Positions 49,701-61,229 of a stretch of 64,000 nucleotides of DNA are shown piece after piece. Source of the DNA: Stachybotrys elegans (Eukaryota; Ascomycota; Sordariomycetes; Hypocreales; Stachybotryaceae); assembly GCA_020746835.1 (NCBI GenBank), contig JAGPNK010000001.1:4898001-4962000 (forward strand). Direction: 5' to 3'. Within the stretch, counting starts at the first letter, position 1. Every line of letters starts with the position of its first letter. A model generated the notes under the pieces. The model was given only the letters and a program-made list of their open reading frames with translations. It did no database searches and had not been told where the DNA came from. The translations under genes and the position numbers were made by a program.

Positions 49701-51554
49701 GGTAAGAAGGGCCCTTGGTTTCGCTGTCGTTGGCTGTCCAGTGAGAAGCCGTCGCGGCAGCTTCTGCTTTGGGACCCAGCGGAAGTTATTCACCGACAAA
49801 TGTCTCTCTTCTCTCCCCCCCTCTCGTGTTGTGTTTGCGTGTCGACGGAGTCGCCTGGGCTCTCAGGGGTGGTGAGCCAACGAGATCCTGGGATGAATAG
49901 TGATCTCCAGCTTTTGCCTTCTAGACATGGTTAGCAGTGCTGGGGAGAGCAAGTGGGGTGGGCGCCAGGGCGGTTCCTGTTCCTGCATTAGTGGCACCAT
50001 GGATCTCCCGTCAGTTTCGCTCCCATCCTGTTTGGCTGGCAGTGAGCATTATTATTCCATTTTATGCACGGGGTTGACCTCAGCTGAGCAGCCTCTGGCG
50101 CCTGCGATTGGATGCTGCCAGGCGCCCATCAGACTACAGGCTAGAACTAGAAGCACCTCCGCGCGAGGCTATTGCTTTCTCGTGTGATTATGCTCATTAA
50201 AAAAAACGGCGCGAGATGCCTTGGAAGCTCGCATACTGATCTGCCGGCGCTACACAAGGCCTTGTGATGCGAGAGAGCAGAGGTGGCGCCAAACCAAGAG
50301 CAAGTGACTCGATTCAAGACTCCATCCCCCCGATCTGCAGTCACTCTGCTTTGTCTCCCTCCATCACTGGCCTGCAAAGTCAAGCCACTTTTTATGTGGA
50401 TGGGGGCTGTTTGCATAAAGCCCACTGTTGGGATATGGATAGCCACAGGCGTGAAACACTGGCTTGCTGCAACGCCGATGGGGGGGGGGAGACCCTTTGC
50501 CAGCGGAAACCTGTCCGACCGAACAAAGAAAGAAGCAAGCAAGGGAACCAAGACATTGTGAATATTCTGGAAGGTGGAGGGAGGGAACGTGGCACTGCAG
50601 CCACAGCCACTCCCTCACACCATCTCACACTCTCACACACACAGACACGCTTTTAGATACGCCACGATGAAAGAGGGCTGCCGCAAACTACCATCTTGGC
50701 TTCAGCGCAAGCGAGAACGCACAGTCTCGTTCCAACGCCCGCCCGTGTGCTACTTAGTACATATAAGGCCTCTTGTCCCGTTGACGCCATATCTAGGCAT
50801 CGCCTTTGATGCCCCCCTTCCCCCCGGTAGCGGTGCTGGCCCCAGCGTCGTCCCTAAACGGACGATAATGAACAAAAATACGACCAACCTTGGCTTGGAG
50901 GAATGGCCACGCACAATTCGAGAAGGACAGGACAGCCTGGGGGGAGACTATCCCTGGCGATCGGCAAACCTCTGCTCCGTTGTGCCAAACCATGGCGACT
51001 AACAAAGCACCATTCTCCTGCCCGAGCCACGAGGTGCTTGATTAATTAGAGAGATAGCGCTAGAATGACTGACTGGGCTTTTGCGAGATTAAGATTATCT
51101 GAAGAAATGATGGCGTGTTGCGCGGCTGTTTAGCTATGTCAATGATTCTGGATGGTCCTGGAGATTACCTGTACCTACATACCTTCGGGAAAGGGGAAGT
51201 CTGGCTGGTCTGGCGCCTGGACCAACCAACCAGCAGCCAGTGCCTCTCCTTTTTTTTTTTTGCCCGCCCATTTCCCACCCTGGGCGCTAACCAGACCAAC
51301 GAGCCCTCTCGCATCCATCCATGCGTCAAGCACAAGCACAGACGAAAAGCCCATCGCGGGTCCTTGCTCCACATCATTTCCGGGGCCTGGCCGAGCGAAT
51401 GGCCATGTAATGCATGGGATGGGTGCATTTCCTCCCCCCCCTGGATTAGCGAGGCCCGGCCCTGGCGCTCTGGGGTGCGTCGTCAGTCGTGGTCGTCCTA
51501 ATTTCCCGCCGCTGGTGGTGAGGCGGGACGAGGAGCCAAACGATGCGGAATAGT

Positions 51555-51590
51555 CACACACACCACACACACACACACTTGCACACACAC
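51555..51590. repeat. (CA)n microsatellite, interrupted
   Basis: A CA-dinucleotide run with two interruptions in the promoter of the small GPI cell-wall gene, about 265-300 bp before the start codon. Confidence 0.85.
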
Positions 51591-51637
51591 CGAGAGAGAG
51601 GAGACGGGGGGGAGGGATGGGATGGTCCCAATCTGGG

Positions 51638-51645
51638 TATTAAAG
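51638..51645 (+). promoter_or_regulatory. possible TATA-like element (TATTAAAG)
   Basis: About 210 bp before the start codon of the small cell-wall gene, followed by a CT-rich leader (51660-51720), an arrangement usual for strong fungal promoters. Confidence 0.4.
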
Positions 51646-51853
51646 AGTCCCTCCACCCGCCCTTCCTCTCGTCTTCTTCTTCCCTTCCTCTCCAGCCTCA
51701 CAGCCCAAGCTTCTCAGACTCAACAACCTTTGACCTCGGTCGTCCATTCTTTAATCCAACGCTCAATCAGTCGCTCCTTCGCAGACAACCTCTTTACAAC
51801 TCTCTTCAACTTGCCCTCAAGTTTTAATTCAAAACCCAACCAAATCAGTCAAG

Positions 51854-52509
51854 ATGCGTTTCACTGCTGCCGTCGTCCTGGCCTCTGCTGCCGTCGCCTC
51901 TGCTTCCATCCAGAGCACCGCCTACGAGACCGAGCTCGTCACCATCACGGCCTGCCCTCCCACCGTCCCTGACTGCCCTGCCAAGGACCAGACCACCTCC
52001 ATCTCGACCTCTTACTACCCCGTCCCCACGGTCTCGACTGTTGACTACCCCGTCCCCACCGTCACCGAGGGTGTCCCTGAGGTTCCCAGCTCCGTCGTTG
52101 TTCCCCCCAGCAGCGTCTACCAGAACAGCACCATCTCTGCTACGGTCCCCGGCACCCTCCCCGTTGTCCCTACTGGTGGCGTCCCCGTCTGCCCCTCCAG
52201 CTCCGTCGTCGCTGTCACCAAGAGCTACACCACCGTCCTCACTTCGGTTGAGTACTCTACCGTTGAGGTCCCCTGCCCCACGACCGTCCCTGCTGTCCCT
52301 ACTCTCCCCCTACTCCTCCTTCTCCTCCTACTCCCCCTGCTCCCGGCAACTCCACGTAAGTTTATCCATATCTTGTTACCTATTCAAACCGCCTGCTAAC
52401 CTATCCACGCAGCATCGTTACTCCCCCTCCCGTTAACGGTGCTGGATCCATGACCGGCTCTGCCCTCTTCGCCGCTGCTGCCGGTCTCGTTGCCGTCTAC
52501 CTCGCCTGA
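51854..52509 (+). CDS. small GPI-anchored cell-wall protein, frame broken at a C5 run
   Basis: Exons 51854-52355 and 52413-52509 flank a 57-nt intron (GTAAGT, CTGCTAAC, GCAG). Residues 1-18 are a signal peptide (MRFTAAVVLASAAVASAS). The body is Ser/Thr/Val/Pro-rich, with two YPVPTV repeats and paired CP motifs. Read straight, the frame turns at about residue 150 into LPLLLLLLLLPLLPATP and stops at 52451-52453. With one extra C at the C5 run 52306-52310 it reads PPTPPSPPTPPAPGNST, then VNGAGSMTG and a hydrophobic end SALFAAAAGLVAVYLA, a textbook GPI signal, giving 199 aa. The second reading is surely the evolved one. The coding length is one base short of a multiple of three. A wall mannoprotein role is inferred. 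Confidence 0.8.
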
Positions 52510-53659
52510 ATCTTCTCCTTCGACAATCTCACTTGAAGCCTTTTAGGCAGCGGACATTTAAGAGAAGTATGGAGGAAGGTCTGGTTGGACATGTATAGAG
52601 TTTAACTAGGCTGTCTGAAATACTACTCATTCACGGAACTCATGGAGGCGCATTGCATTGTAATTCTTAATCCTGTTTGACATTGCAACCGCAACTTTTA
52701 CTACTTTGATCCTTGTTTTTTCTATTCTGCTGAAAGTGACTGGCTGCCCTCGTATTCTGCTGTTTTCTATAGTCGACTGTCCTTTCCCTGAGCGCTAGTC
52801 GGATCATACGGGGTCGTTTAATGGCGATTGTCAGTCTCCCCGCAAAAGCCCCTTGCAGAGGATGCGGCGTCGTGCAGGTCTCAATTTCCGACAGCCTAGG
52901 CGTTCTAGACCAACCCGACACATGCCGCCTCGTTGCATCCATTGGCTGACGAAATTAACAGGGGGGGTCTTTAGCCGTTGCCGTTGCCGTCTCCCTGCAC
53001 AAAGGGTAGACATAATAATCCGTTGCACATATATCATGCGCATAATTTTCCCATGGAGTTGTGCCAAGCCTTTGGATTTTGTGCCACTCGTCGTCCCAAG
53101 ATATTTGTGACTGATTCATGACATAGCGGAACCACGGATACGTTGTGATTAACCAGCAATCTGCATCATCGTTGAAGCGGCATTACCCTATGGCTCTCGT
53201 CATAGTACAAGTACTATAATAAATACTCTTTCTCCCACAGGTTTGATAACATCTTCCTGGAAAGCCGTTGAGGTGAATCATATTATTACGTAGCCACAAG
53301 TCACCTACCCTTTTGTCCTACATTCGCAGCCGTATCGGTGCACCAGTGTCTCGGCTTGTGTTGCGTTCCCACTAAGTGTAACAAGCCATTGTCATACGCC
53401 ATATATCGGAGCGTACAATCCGTCGCAGGAAACCAGGTTCAAATGTTAATATTTGTAGAATAAAGATATCGCATTACAAAAAAAGTATTCTCAACTCCCT
53501 GCGTGAACCCAATCGGCTTCACCATGGCCTCATGTGATGTGCCGAGATGGTCTTCCGTTACAAAAAGCATATGTATCACAAAGGAAATAAGATATAGAGG
53601 AAGGATACCACGGTCTATCCTTTCATTTCTCGTACGCTGCAGCCGGGACTTCAGCGCGC
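52510..53659. other. convergent intergenic region, 1.15 kb
   Basis: The 3' flanks of the small cell-wall gene (+) and the RTA1 gene (-), AT-richer than its surroundings around 53150-53480. I see no gene. Confidence 0.6.
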
Positions 53660-54611
53660 TTACTTGGGCTGTTCCATGTTGAAGCCCGCTTCCACGCTGT
53701 CGCTGCCTGAGAGTTTGCTTCGGGAAGCAACCTTGTCCTTGAACACGAGACCCGGGTGACCAAAGAAGAGAGAAATGGAGGCGAGGACAATGACAACACC
53801 CTCCATAATGATAAAGGGAATCTCGTGGCGCATGAGCTCGCCGCTGTAGCCCTCGCGAAGCTCGGCTACTCGATAGCAGCAGCGGGCCAAGATGAGAATT
53901 GTCGCGGTGATGAGGCCGGTGAAGAAGACGCGGGCGCGCCACTTGAGCCCCGAGGCACCGTGCCTCTTGAGGTAGCGGATCATGTAATCCGAGAATGCCA
54001 CCGTGAAGAGGACGAGTACGACCACCTGGAGGATCAAACCCGCCATCGAGATGTTGACGCCAAGCTGGTTGTTATCAGAAGTGGTCGATAGAGCGCCACC
54101 GGCAGCCTGAAGGACGAGACAGATGATGTCGAGCGGCAGGAAGATCCAGTAGAAGAACTGGGGTTTGAAGCGGGACAGCTCGGGGTCGAAGTAGACGATG
54201 GCCTTGGAAAGCGTGACGTATATGGAGGCCGTGAAGAAGACGGGGGCAATTGTCAAGCAAACTGGACCATGTGTCAGTGAGACGACGAGAAGATTGTGTG
54301 AAGAGGCCGTGCATACCAATCTGAATCATGAACCCCGAAAAGCTAAACGGGTTGTCGTACATCATAAGACGACCGCCATAACCAATCATCTCGCTGGCGC
54401 AGCCCAGCAGCATGCCCGTCATGAAGCCCCAGCTCTTCCATCGCCAGCCAAAGTAGATATGGACGATGCCAATGACACCAAAGGCGGCCAGGAAGAAGGC
54501 GTTGGCAGGGACTGATGGCCTATACCCCAGGATGCTGGCCTCCACGGGGCAGACGCTCAGTGTACAGTTGGCGTCGGAGCCGAAGGTTTCATAGCCGTTC
54601 CAGGTAGCCAT
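53660..54611 (-). CDS. RTA1-family membrane protein (lipid-translocating exporter-like)
   Basis: Exons 54611-54317 and 54261-53660, with a 55-nt intron (GTATGC donor, CACTGACAC branch, TCCAG end), join FMIQIG to VCLTIAPVFFTASIYVTLSK; 298 aa. Seven hydrophobic segments are visible, starting with ANAFFLAAFGVIGIVHIYFG, then WGFMTGMLLGCASEMIGYGG. The family block TIAPVFFTASIYVTLSKAIV comes next, followed by FVRYPHF-like equivalents, IFLPLDIICLVLQAAGGAL and DNNQLGVNISMAGLILQV. Near the end are RCCYRVAELREGYSGELMRH and the final helix. These are RTA1 hallmarks. Yeast members (Rta1, Rsb1) affect 7-aminocholesterol resistance and sphingoid-base release at the plasma membrane. The N-terminal CTLSVCPVE supplies two cysteines in a likely extracellular loop. 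The substrate here is unknown. Confidence 0.92.
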
Positions 54612-56381
54612 TCCGCTGACAAGATAGGCTGATGAAGATGTAAGAATGAAAGAAAAAGAGACCGGTTTGAGATTTAAGGTGATGATGATGGTGTGTGAGG
54701 CGGAAGATGGAATGGCTTGAGGTAAAAGACGGAAGGGGTTGATATAACAAACCCAAGGGCACCGGAGCTGGATATGCTTATGCCGGCGGCTGAGGCAGGG
54801 CAACGCACGCCGACGTGTCCAATGTCGGGGCTTTGTCGCGTTGGAGCCCAGTCGCATGGTCACCATGATGCAAGGGAAATGCCTAAGCCGGGCCCGGTCA
54901 CTGCCTCAGCCCGCCTCCCCCAGCTAAAGGAAGAACCTCTGTCAGCCCATGTAAGCTCCCATGCAGGATCAGAGGACAGAAACGGGAAGCCCGTGGGTGA
55001 TTTACGCGTAGCACGGATGGATCTGGACGCGCCACTCGGCCCTACATGTGGCTTTCCCGCCGTATACACGGAGGCGGTCCCGGGGTGGCCTTGACTGTGC
55101 GCCGCCGACGACGGGACACAGATCGTTTGTATAGCGCATCTTTGAACCTCAACTTCTTACGGAGCAAGCGTAGGGATTTCTGTATCCTCACTGGCCTGAA
55201 TCCTTGGGCCACGTCATGGAAGGGCGCCACTGGTTATTTGTGGTTGGACGGGTGCTTGGAGGTGCTTATGCCGGAGGCGTCAGAGCCTTGCAGCAGATCA
55301 GCCACCGGGCCGGCTTAAGCCTGAAAAACTCCGGCGGTCGTATGAGACTGGCTCACTGGCTGTGACTATTGCAGAAAACGAATGCGAGGGCTTGCGAGGG
55401 TTTGCGATGGCGTCCCCGAGGCTGAGGTCCCCTTTGAAGCCACGCGACGACGAAGCCATGTGCATTGCGTATGCGTAAACGTGCAACGGTCGGAGGGGTC
55501 AAGGTGCCGTGGCACCGATCGTGTTCCCTCCGTCGTCTCCACCCTCCTTGTGCGCTGCCTATTCCCCAATTCTGCCCGGCTTGTTCAGGCCGCCTGCCGA
55601 TATTGCAAGACGAATGCTCATTTCCCGAGAACATGTCTGTTTCCGCTGCCCGCAAAGCTGCATCTCGGCGTGCACATGCAGCGGAGAGGTGCATGATGTT
55701 GGATCGGCAGATGGCGCGCGTGCACTTTGCTGTTTCGCGAGAACAAGGGGCGAGGCCCGAAAACACTGTACGGAGCCAGCATGGTTTGGATGAGAAGAAA
55801 ATGTTTTTAGCACGAGTGGTGGAAGAACCGAGAGGAAGTGGAATATTGAAGGAAGCAACCATACCTACAAGCAGGGAAGGTGCGGGAGAGCTGTCTTGAG
55901 CATTTCAATATACAAACTTATTTATGACAACCCCTTGTGTTCAACACATTTGCATTGCTAGATTCTCTTTTATCTGAGTAAATTGATCAATCTCAACTCT
56001 CGGCGCGATGCATTCAACAACTCATGCAACGACCATATTCAGCCATATTAAGTCACATCAACTCATGTTCAGCCTTTGCCATACAAAAAATCATTGTTGC
56101 GTAGAGGGGGGGGGGGAAATCGTATAGATTCTCTGAGAAGACATAGAGTGCCCACAAGCCTGCAATACCATTCTCCTACCCTTCATCCCATCTTCACCTT
56201 CACCATCATGACGTGACGGCTTGGCATTGAACCGAAATACCTGGTGGATCGACCCCGCGGCCTTATCGATAGCACCCAAGACCCCACACCGCCATCCCCG
56301 TTTCTCCACAGGCCTCAGCTTCGCCCAGCACATGATTTGATTTGCTTCCCATATCCCACCTCGGTCTCTATCTCCATCTCC
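54612..56381. other. divergent intergenic region, 1.8 kb
   Basis: Promoters of the RTA1 gene (-) and the aminopeptidase gene (+). Overlapping frames on both strands at 55353-55899 show no domain. A G9 run lies at 56107-56115. No gene called. Confidence 0.55.
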
Positions 56382-58115
56382 ATGCGTCCTGCATCCTCTC
56401 TCCTCCTCCTCGCCCGCTCTCCTGCGCTACACCATACCACGATTGCAGCACCAATACGGCTACAGCGTTTCAGCCTTACCCCAATTGCACTCGCCCGCCT
56501 TTTGTCCTCTTCTGCCCGCAACATGGCTCCTCCCCAGACCGCCCTCGACTTTGTGTCGTTCCTCAACGCCTCTCCCACCCGTACGTCTAAATACCACTCC
56601 ACGAGCCGCCTGGTTTTCCATTCAACCTCCTTCCAAACCTTTTCTCTCCCTCAGCGCCCATTTCCCCTGCTCTAGTGCTGACGGCTGAACCTTGCTCCTC
56701 TAGCCTACCACGCCGTCCACAATGCCTCGCTCCGCTTCCAAGAGGCGGGCTTCACCTTGATCCGCGAGCGAGACTCGTGGGCGTCGACCCTCAGGCCCGG
56801 CGGCAAGTACTACCTCACCCGCAACGGCTCCTCCATCGTCGCCTTCACAATCGGCAAGAAATGGCGTCCTGGAAACCCTGTCGCCATCATCGGCGCACAC
56901 ACCGACTCGCCCTGCCTGCGCCTCAAGCCCGTGTCCAAGAAGTCCAACGTCGGATACATGCAGATCGGCGTCGAGACGTACGGCGGCGGCATCTGGCACT
57001 CGTGGTTCGACCGCGACCTCAGCATCGCCGGCAGGGTCCTCGTCCGCGAGGACGGCAAGATTGTCCCCAAGCTCATCAAGATCGACAAGCCGCTCCTGCG
57101 CATCCCCACGTTGGCCATCCACCTCCACCGACAGAGCAACTTTGACCCAAACAAGGAGACGGAGCTGTTCCCCATCGCGGGTCTCGCCGAGGCCGAGCTG
57201 AACAAGACGAGCAAGGAGGCGTCCACGGAGGATGCCGAGGAGGAGGACTTCAAGCCCCTCAAGGACATGACGGAGAGGCACCACCCGCAGGTCATGGACG
57301 TCATTGCCGCCGAGGCCGGCGTCGAGCCCGCCGCCATTGTCGATTTCGAGCTGGTTCTCTACGACACCCAAAAGTCTTGCGTCGGTGGCCTCAACGACGA
57401 GTTTGTCTTCTCGCCCCGCCTCGACAACCTCGGCATGACATTCTGCTCCGTCATGGGTCTCATCCACTCCGTAGACAGCGAAGACTCTCTTGACAACGAT
57501 GCAACCATTCGCCTCACCGTCTGCTTCGACCACGAGGAGATCGGGTCCACATCGGCCCAAGGCGCCAACTCCAATCTGCTCCCCGCCGTCCTCCGCCGCC
57601 TGTCCGTCCTGCCCGGCAACCGCGACGCCGCCAGCGACAAGAGCTACGAGACGGTGCACCATGAGGGCGAGGAGTCGACGGCGTTTGAGCAGACGCTCAC
57701 CAAGTCCTTCCTCGTCTCGGCCGACATGGCCCACGCCGTCCACCCCAACTACGCCGGCAAGTATGAGTCCTCGCACCAGCCCGCCATGAACCGCGGCACC
57801 GTCATCAAGATCAATGCCAACCAGCGCTACGCCACCAACTCGCCCGGCATCGTCCTGCTCCAGGAGTGCGCCCGCCAGGCCAACGTGCCCCTCCAGCTCT
57901 TTGTCGTCCGCAACGACTCGCCCTGCGGCAGCACCATTGGCCCTGGCTTGGCCGCAGCGCTCGGCGTCCGCACTCTGGACCTGGGCAACCCCCAGCTCAG
58001 CATGCACAGCATCCGCGAGACGGGTGGCAGCCACGATGTGGACCACGCCATCAAGCTGTTTGTAAAGTTCTTTGAGGGCTACGGCGAGATGGAGCCGCGT
58101 ATTCTGATTGACTAA
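56382..58115 (+). CDS. M18 aspartyl aminopeptidase, possible mitochondrial presequence
   Basis: Exon 1 ends at 56580 and exon 2 is 56704-58115; the 123-nt intron starts GTACGT. From ATG 56523 (MAPPQTALDFVSFLNASPT) the protein is 489 aa, the usual length. From the in-frame ATG 56382 it is 536 aa. The additional 47 residues (MRPASSLLLLARSPALHHTT, then RLQRFS and ARLLSSSARN) are Arg/Ser/Leu-rich with no acidic residue, like a mitochondrial presequence. Catalytic motifs of the M18 fold are present: GAHTDSPCLRLKP (zinc His), WHSWFDRDLSIAGRV (bridging Asp), FDHEEIGS (catalytic and zinc Glu), SADMAHAVHPNY and VRNDSPCGSTIGPG. The enzyme removes N-terminal Asp/Glu from peptides using two zinc ions. 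The core enzyme is cytosolic or vacuolar in yeast, so the longer form may add a location. Confidence 0.95.
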
Positions 58116-58424
58116 ATATCAAGTTGCCCTGTGAGCAGCCTCACTGAAGGTAGATAGAATGATGAAAGACGACATGCAGTGCTTGTAGCCGCATCAAGCC
58201 ATACCAAGCATTGCCTGAAATACCATTGTAGTACCGCGTTCTTCTGGATATCTATAAGCCTGATAACCACGCACGCCTCTTGCCTGAGTTTCCCAACGCC
58301 ATTGAACCAATGCAATCCAGTCCCTGCCCGAACCATATGCGATGCCCAACTCCTCTCCATTATATACAGTTACACAGATGCAACCTAGTAAACACAATTG
58401 ATGCCGACATTCGCCCGTCCGGGG
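58116..58424. other. convergent intergenic region, 309 bp
   Basis: A short shared 3' region between the aminopeptidase gene (+) and the Whi5-like gene (-). Nothing else is seen. Confidence 0.6.
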
Positions 58425-59345
58425 TCACGACGTCTCCTCCGCCGGTTTCCGGTCCGTTGAGTCTGATGACGATGATGAGCTGCTGGTGCTGCTCTGCGAA
58501 GCCGGCAGCTCCTCCGCACTCTTCCTCCTCGGCGAGGGCGACTCGGCAGCGGTGGCGGACTTCTCGGGCGACGCCTCGGCGGGCCTCTCAACGGGTGGCG
58601 GCAGCCGAACCTGCTGCCCCATCAACGTATTCCTGCGGGGGGCGGCGCGCGGGGGCAGGGGCTTCATCTGCAGGTCGGCGAGGGGCACGCTCGTCTGGCC
58701 GGTGCGGACCTTGTAGCTGGCGAGGCCAAGACGGAGACGGAGGATCTGGGCTTTCTGAGAAAGCGAAGCATGGTCAGCATTTTTTTTTAATATACTTCGG
58801 ATGCAGCGGGATGGAGCAAGGGACGGCGTGGGAATGGCTTACTTCGCGGGCTTCTTCACGGGTGAGGGCTCGGGGCCGCGTAATGACGGGCGCGACGGGT
58901 TCCGCCATGTTATCCGGCTCGGTGGCCGTCGTGGCCCAGGAAGCGTCACCGGCCGAGGTATCGAACACGGAGCTGGTATCAGGGCTATGGCTTCTCGATC
59001 TCGAGTCCTGCAGGTCCCTGTCGTTAGCAATTGTACCCAACAAAAAAAAGAAGGGGAAAAAATGAAGATGCAATAAGCACATACCTCATCACGCTCCCGA
59101 CACGTCTTCTTAGCGGCCGGGCTGGCATCCGAGGTCTCGGCGAGGGCATGCCTTTTCCTGCCCTCTGCATCCCGCAGCGGCGAGGACTTTGCCAAGGGGA
59201 GAATCGTGGCAGCAGCGGGCGAGGTAGAGGTGGTATATGATGCAGCAGCGGCGGCGGTGGCCTTGAGGTCCGTCTTGGGCGATGACATGGCGTTGGCGTC
59301 GAGGGGCGCGAGGGCGCGTCTCTTTGTCGGCGAAGTCGAGTCCAT
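58425..59345 (-). CDS. Whi5/Nrm1-like G1/S transcription repressor
   Basis: Three exons: 59345-59085, 59007-58843 and 58754-58425, all phase 0; 251 aa. The decisive motif opens exon 3 (residues about 143-166): KAQILRLRLGLASYKVRTGQ and TSVPLADL. This matches the short GTB motif of Whi5 and Nrm1 that binds the SBF/MBF transcription factors. The rest is disordered. The N-terminus has SPTKRRALAPLD (S/T-P beside a basic patch), and SPAAKKTCRERD, SPDTSSVFDTSAGD and SPRRKSAEE supply further CDK-type sites. The tail is Ser-rich. Such proteins hold G1/S genes off until CDK phosphorylation releases them, so a nuclear, cell-cycle-regulated role is expected. Whether it acts like Whi5 (start) or Nrm1 (S-phase exit) cannot be told from sequence. 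Confidence 0.82.
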
Positions 59346-61229
59346 GGCGAGGAAACAAAACAAACAAACAAACCAAAAAAGAAAACAGGACGCGGGAATT
59401 GAGGATCAAGGATGGAAGGGAGAAGGGAACCGCGTGAAAGGTGAGGGCGACGTGTTGGTGGGAGAAGAGAAACGCGGGTTTTGGTGCGTCCCAGAGGCGG
59501 TGCTTGTTGCTTGGGGATGGATGGATGGACGGATGGAGATGGATGTTGTTCGTGTCGTGTTGTACTAGACGTACCGTACCGGGGTGCGTGCGTGTGGTTG
59601 GAGCAATAAAAAGAGCCCACAAGCAGCCCGGCGGGATGAGGACGGCGCTGTCTCTTTTCCTTTTTGCGTGGGAAAGCCCGGGGATAAGCCAATTGGCCCT
59701 TGGGATCGACCTTCCAATGCAACTGCAAGAGAGAGATGAAGAGGAATAACATACGCCTTGAGGTGCAAAAGGCAGAAAAGCAATCGCTCAAACTCGCGTC
59801 TCCAACTCTAATACCTTAGGTACATACCTCTCCGTACGCAGGGGGAAACGGGCCAAGGCTTGTCCACCATGTCGGGAATGCCCTCCCCACAAGCACGTTA
59901 CACCAAGCCCGAGGCGACGTAAATCCAAAAACATCAACAAGTCCCTCTCAATGTACCTTCTACCCTCCTCATCTCTCCCTCCCTCCCCTCCCTCCCTCTC
60001 GGCCATACACGGTACTTCTTCTCGCACAGATTCCATTTCGTTCCTCACAGCACATAATTCTCAACTTCCCCCCTCTTCCATCTTTGAGCTTTCCTCTCGG
60101 CGCGAAGCGGATCCTCAACCAGGTTTCGTTACCCCCAGCACCACCACCCTCTCGCACTCTTTATTTACATTTTACCTCTTTCGGCATGACTCTGTTGCAT
60201 GTACGGAGTATCCTGGCATCTGGGGGACCCGCCTGCCCTCCAAAAGGCGCGTTCTGGCCGCGTGAGTATCCCTGTACCGTGTACCGTGTTAGTGGTCCCG
60301 GCCGGCTGCGCTATCGCCTGTGCGGACTAGCGTTGCCGCACCCTCCTTCGAGTCTGCTTTCCCCTGCTGCGTTCCCCTTCAGGCCTAGCTCTTAAGTCAC
60401 TTCGATGTGTTGCCTCCATATAACACACACACACTTCTCAACTCGTGTCGGCTTGGCCAAAAAAAAATCCCCTTCAGCCTCCGCCTCGTCTCAGCTCCCT
60501 TCCGTGCAGAGGCCTGGTCTGGATCTGGCTATGGTTACAGTGCAAGGTGGCATGCAGATCAGGGGCACGTTGCAGACACATGAGTCACGCACGCACATGC
60601 ATTAACCCAATGGCGTGCTCTCTCCATCTGGCACACTCACACGCTCCTCCTAGGTACTTGTAGTCAATGGTTCAAATATCCATATTGGTATGTAGTATTA
60701 GAACACGGGTATCGCTCTTCATTCACGGCCCTTGGTTCCGCTTCTTCCACTGGCGCGATGCAAGATAACAAGCATCTCGGGCCCTAAACATGGTAAACAC
60801 CAACAATAAAAAACATGGGAGAGAAAAGCAACAAGACGACGAAAAACGTCAAAACATCGCTGTGATAGTTGGAAGACACAACCACCTTTTCCTTCCTTTC
60901 CCATGGCCGCCCAGGTGCCGGATCGCCCATAACAAAAGCTCCAGATGCATGCATATCAGAAAACAGCAATTAGCCACCCAGCTAAAAAACATGTGCGGAT
61001 TGCGCCTCGTCCGTCCGTCAGACTCCCGCTTTCTCTCCATTTCCGTGGTAGTACGTGTCCATCCATCCCTCCTGTCCGTCTGCTTGCCCACCCGTTCGCC
61101 TTCCCAGCCAGTGTCCAACAGGTGATTGCGTTGCAGGTCATATCGTGAAAATGGGTATAAATCCTGGGATGAGAAACACCAAAAATTATAGAAAATAAAA
61201 ATGAAAAGGCATTATAAACCAAGCTCACG
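59346..61229. other. intergenic, 1.9 kb
   Basis: Promoter of the Whi5-like gene and 3' flank of the Med15-like gene. TACCTTAGGTACATACCT at 59813-59830 and CCTAGGTACTTGTAG near 60649-60663 are further examples of the recurrent motif. No gene called. Confidence 0.55.

Larger units (their letters stand above)
46797..51853. other. intergenic, 5.1 kb
   Basis: Divergent space between los1 (-) and the small cell-wall gene (+). Holds a (CA)n tract at 51555-51590, TACCTACATACCT near 51171-51183, A-rich runs (48643-48664) and a possible TATTAAAG element at 51638-51645. Long-looking frames (47218-47637, 49141-49628, 50574-51002) overlap others on both strands and show no domain. No gene called. Confidence 0.5.

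Noticed and set aside
55353..55899. Overlapping frames on both strands between RTA1 and aminopeptidase genes
   Set aside because: No domain, no conserved motif, and mutual overlap; likely promoter sequence.
56700..58046. 448-codon minus-strand frame opposite the aminopeptidase
   Set aside because: Shadow frame caused by high GC at third positions of the M18 gene.
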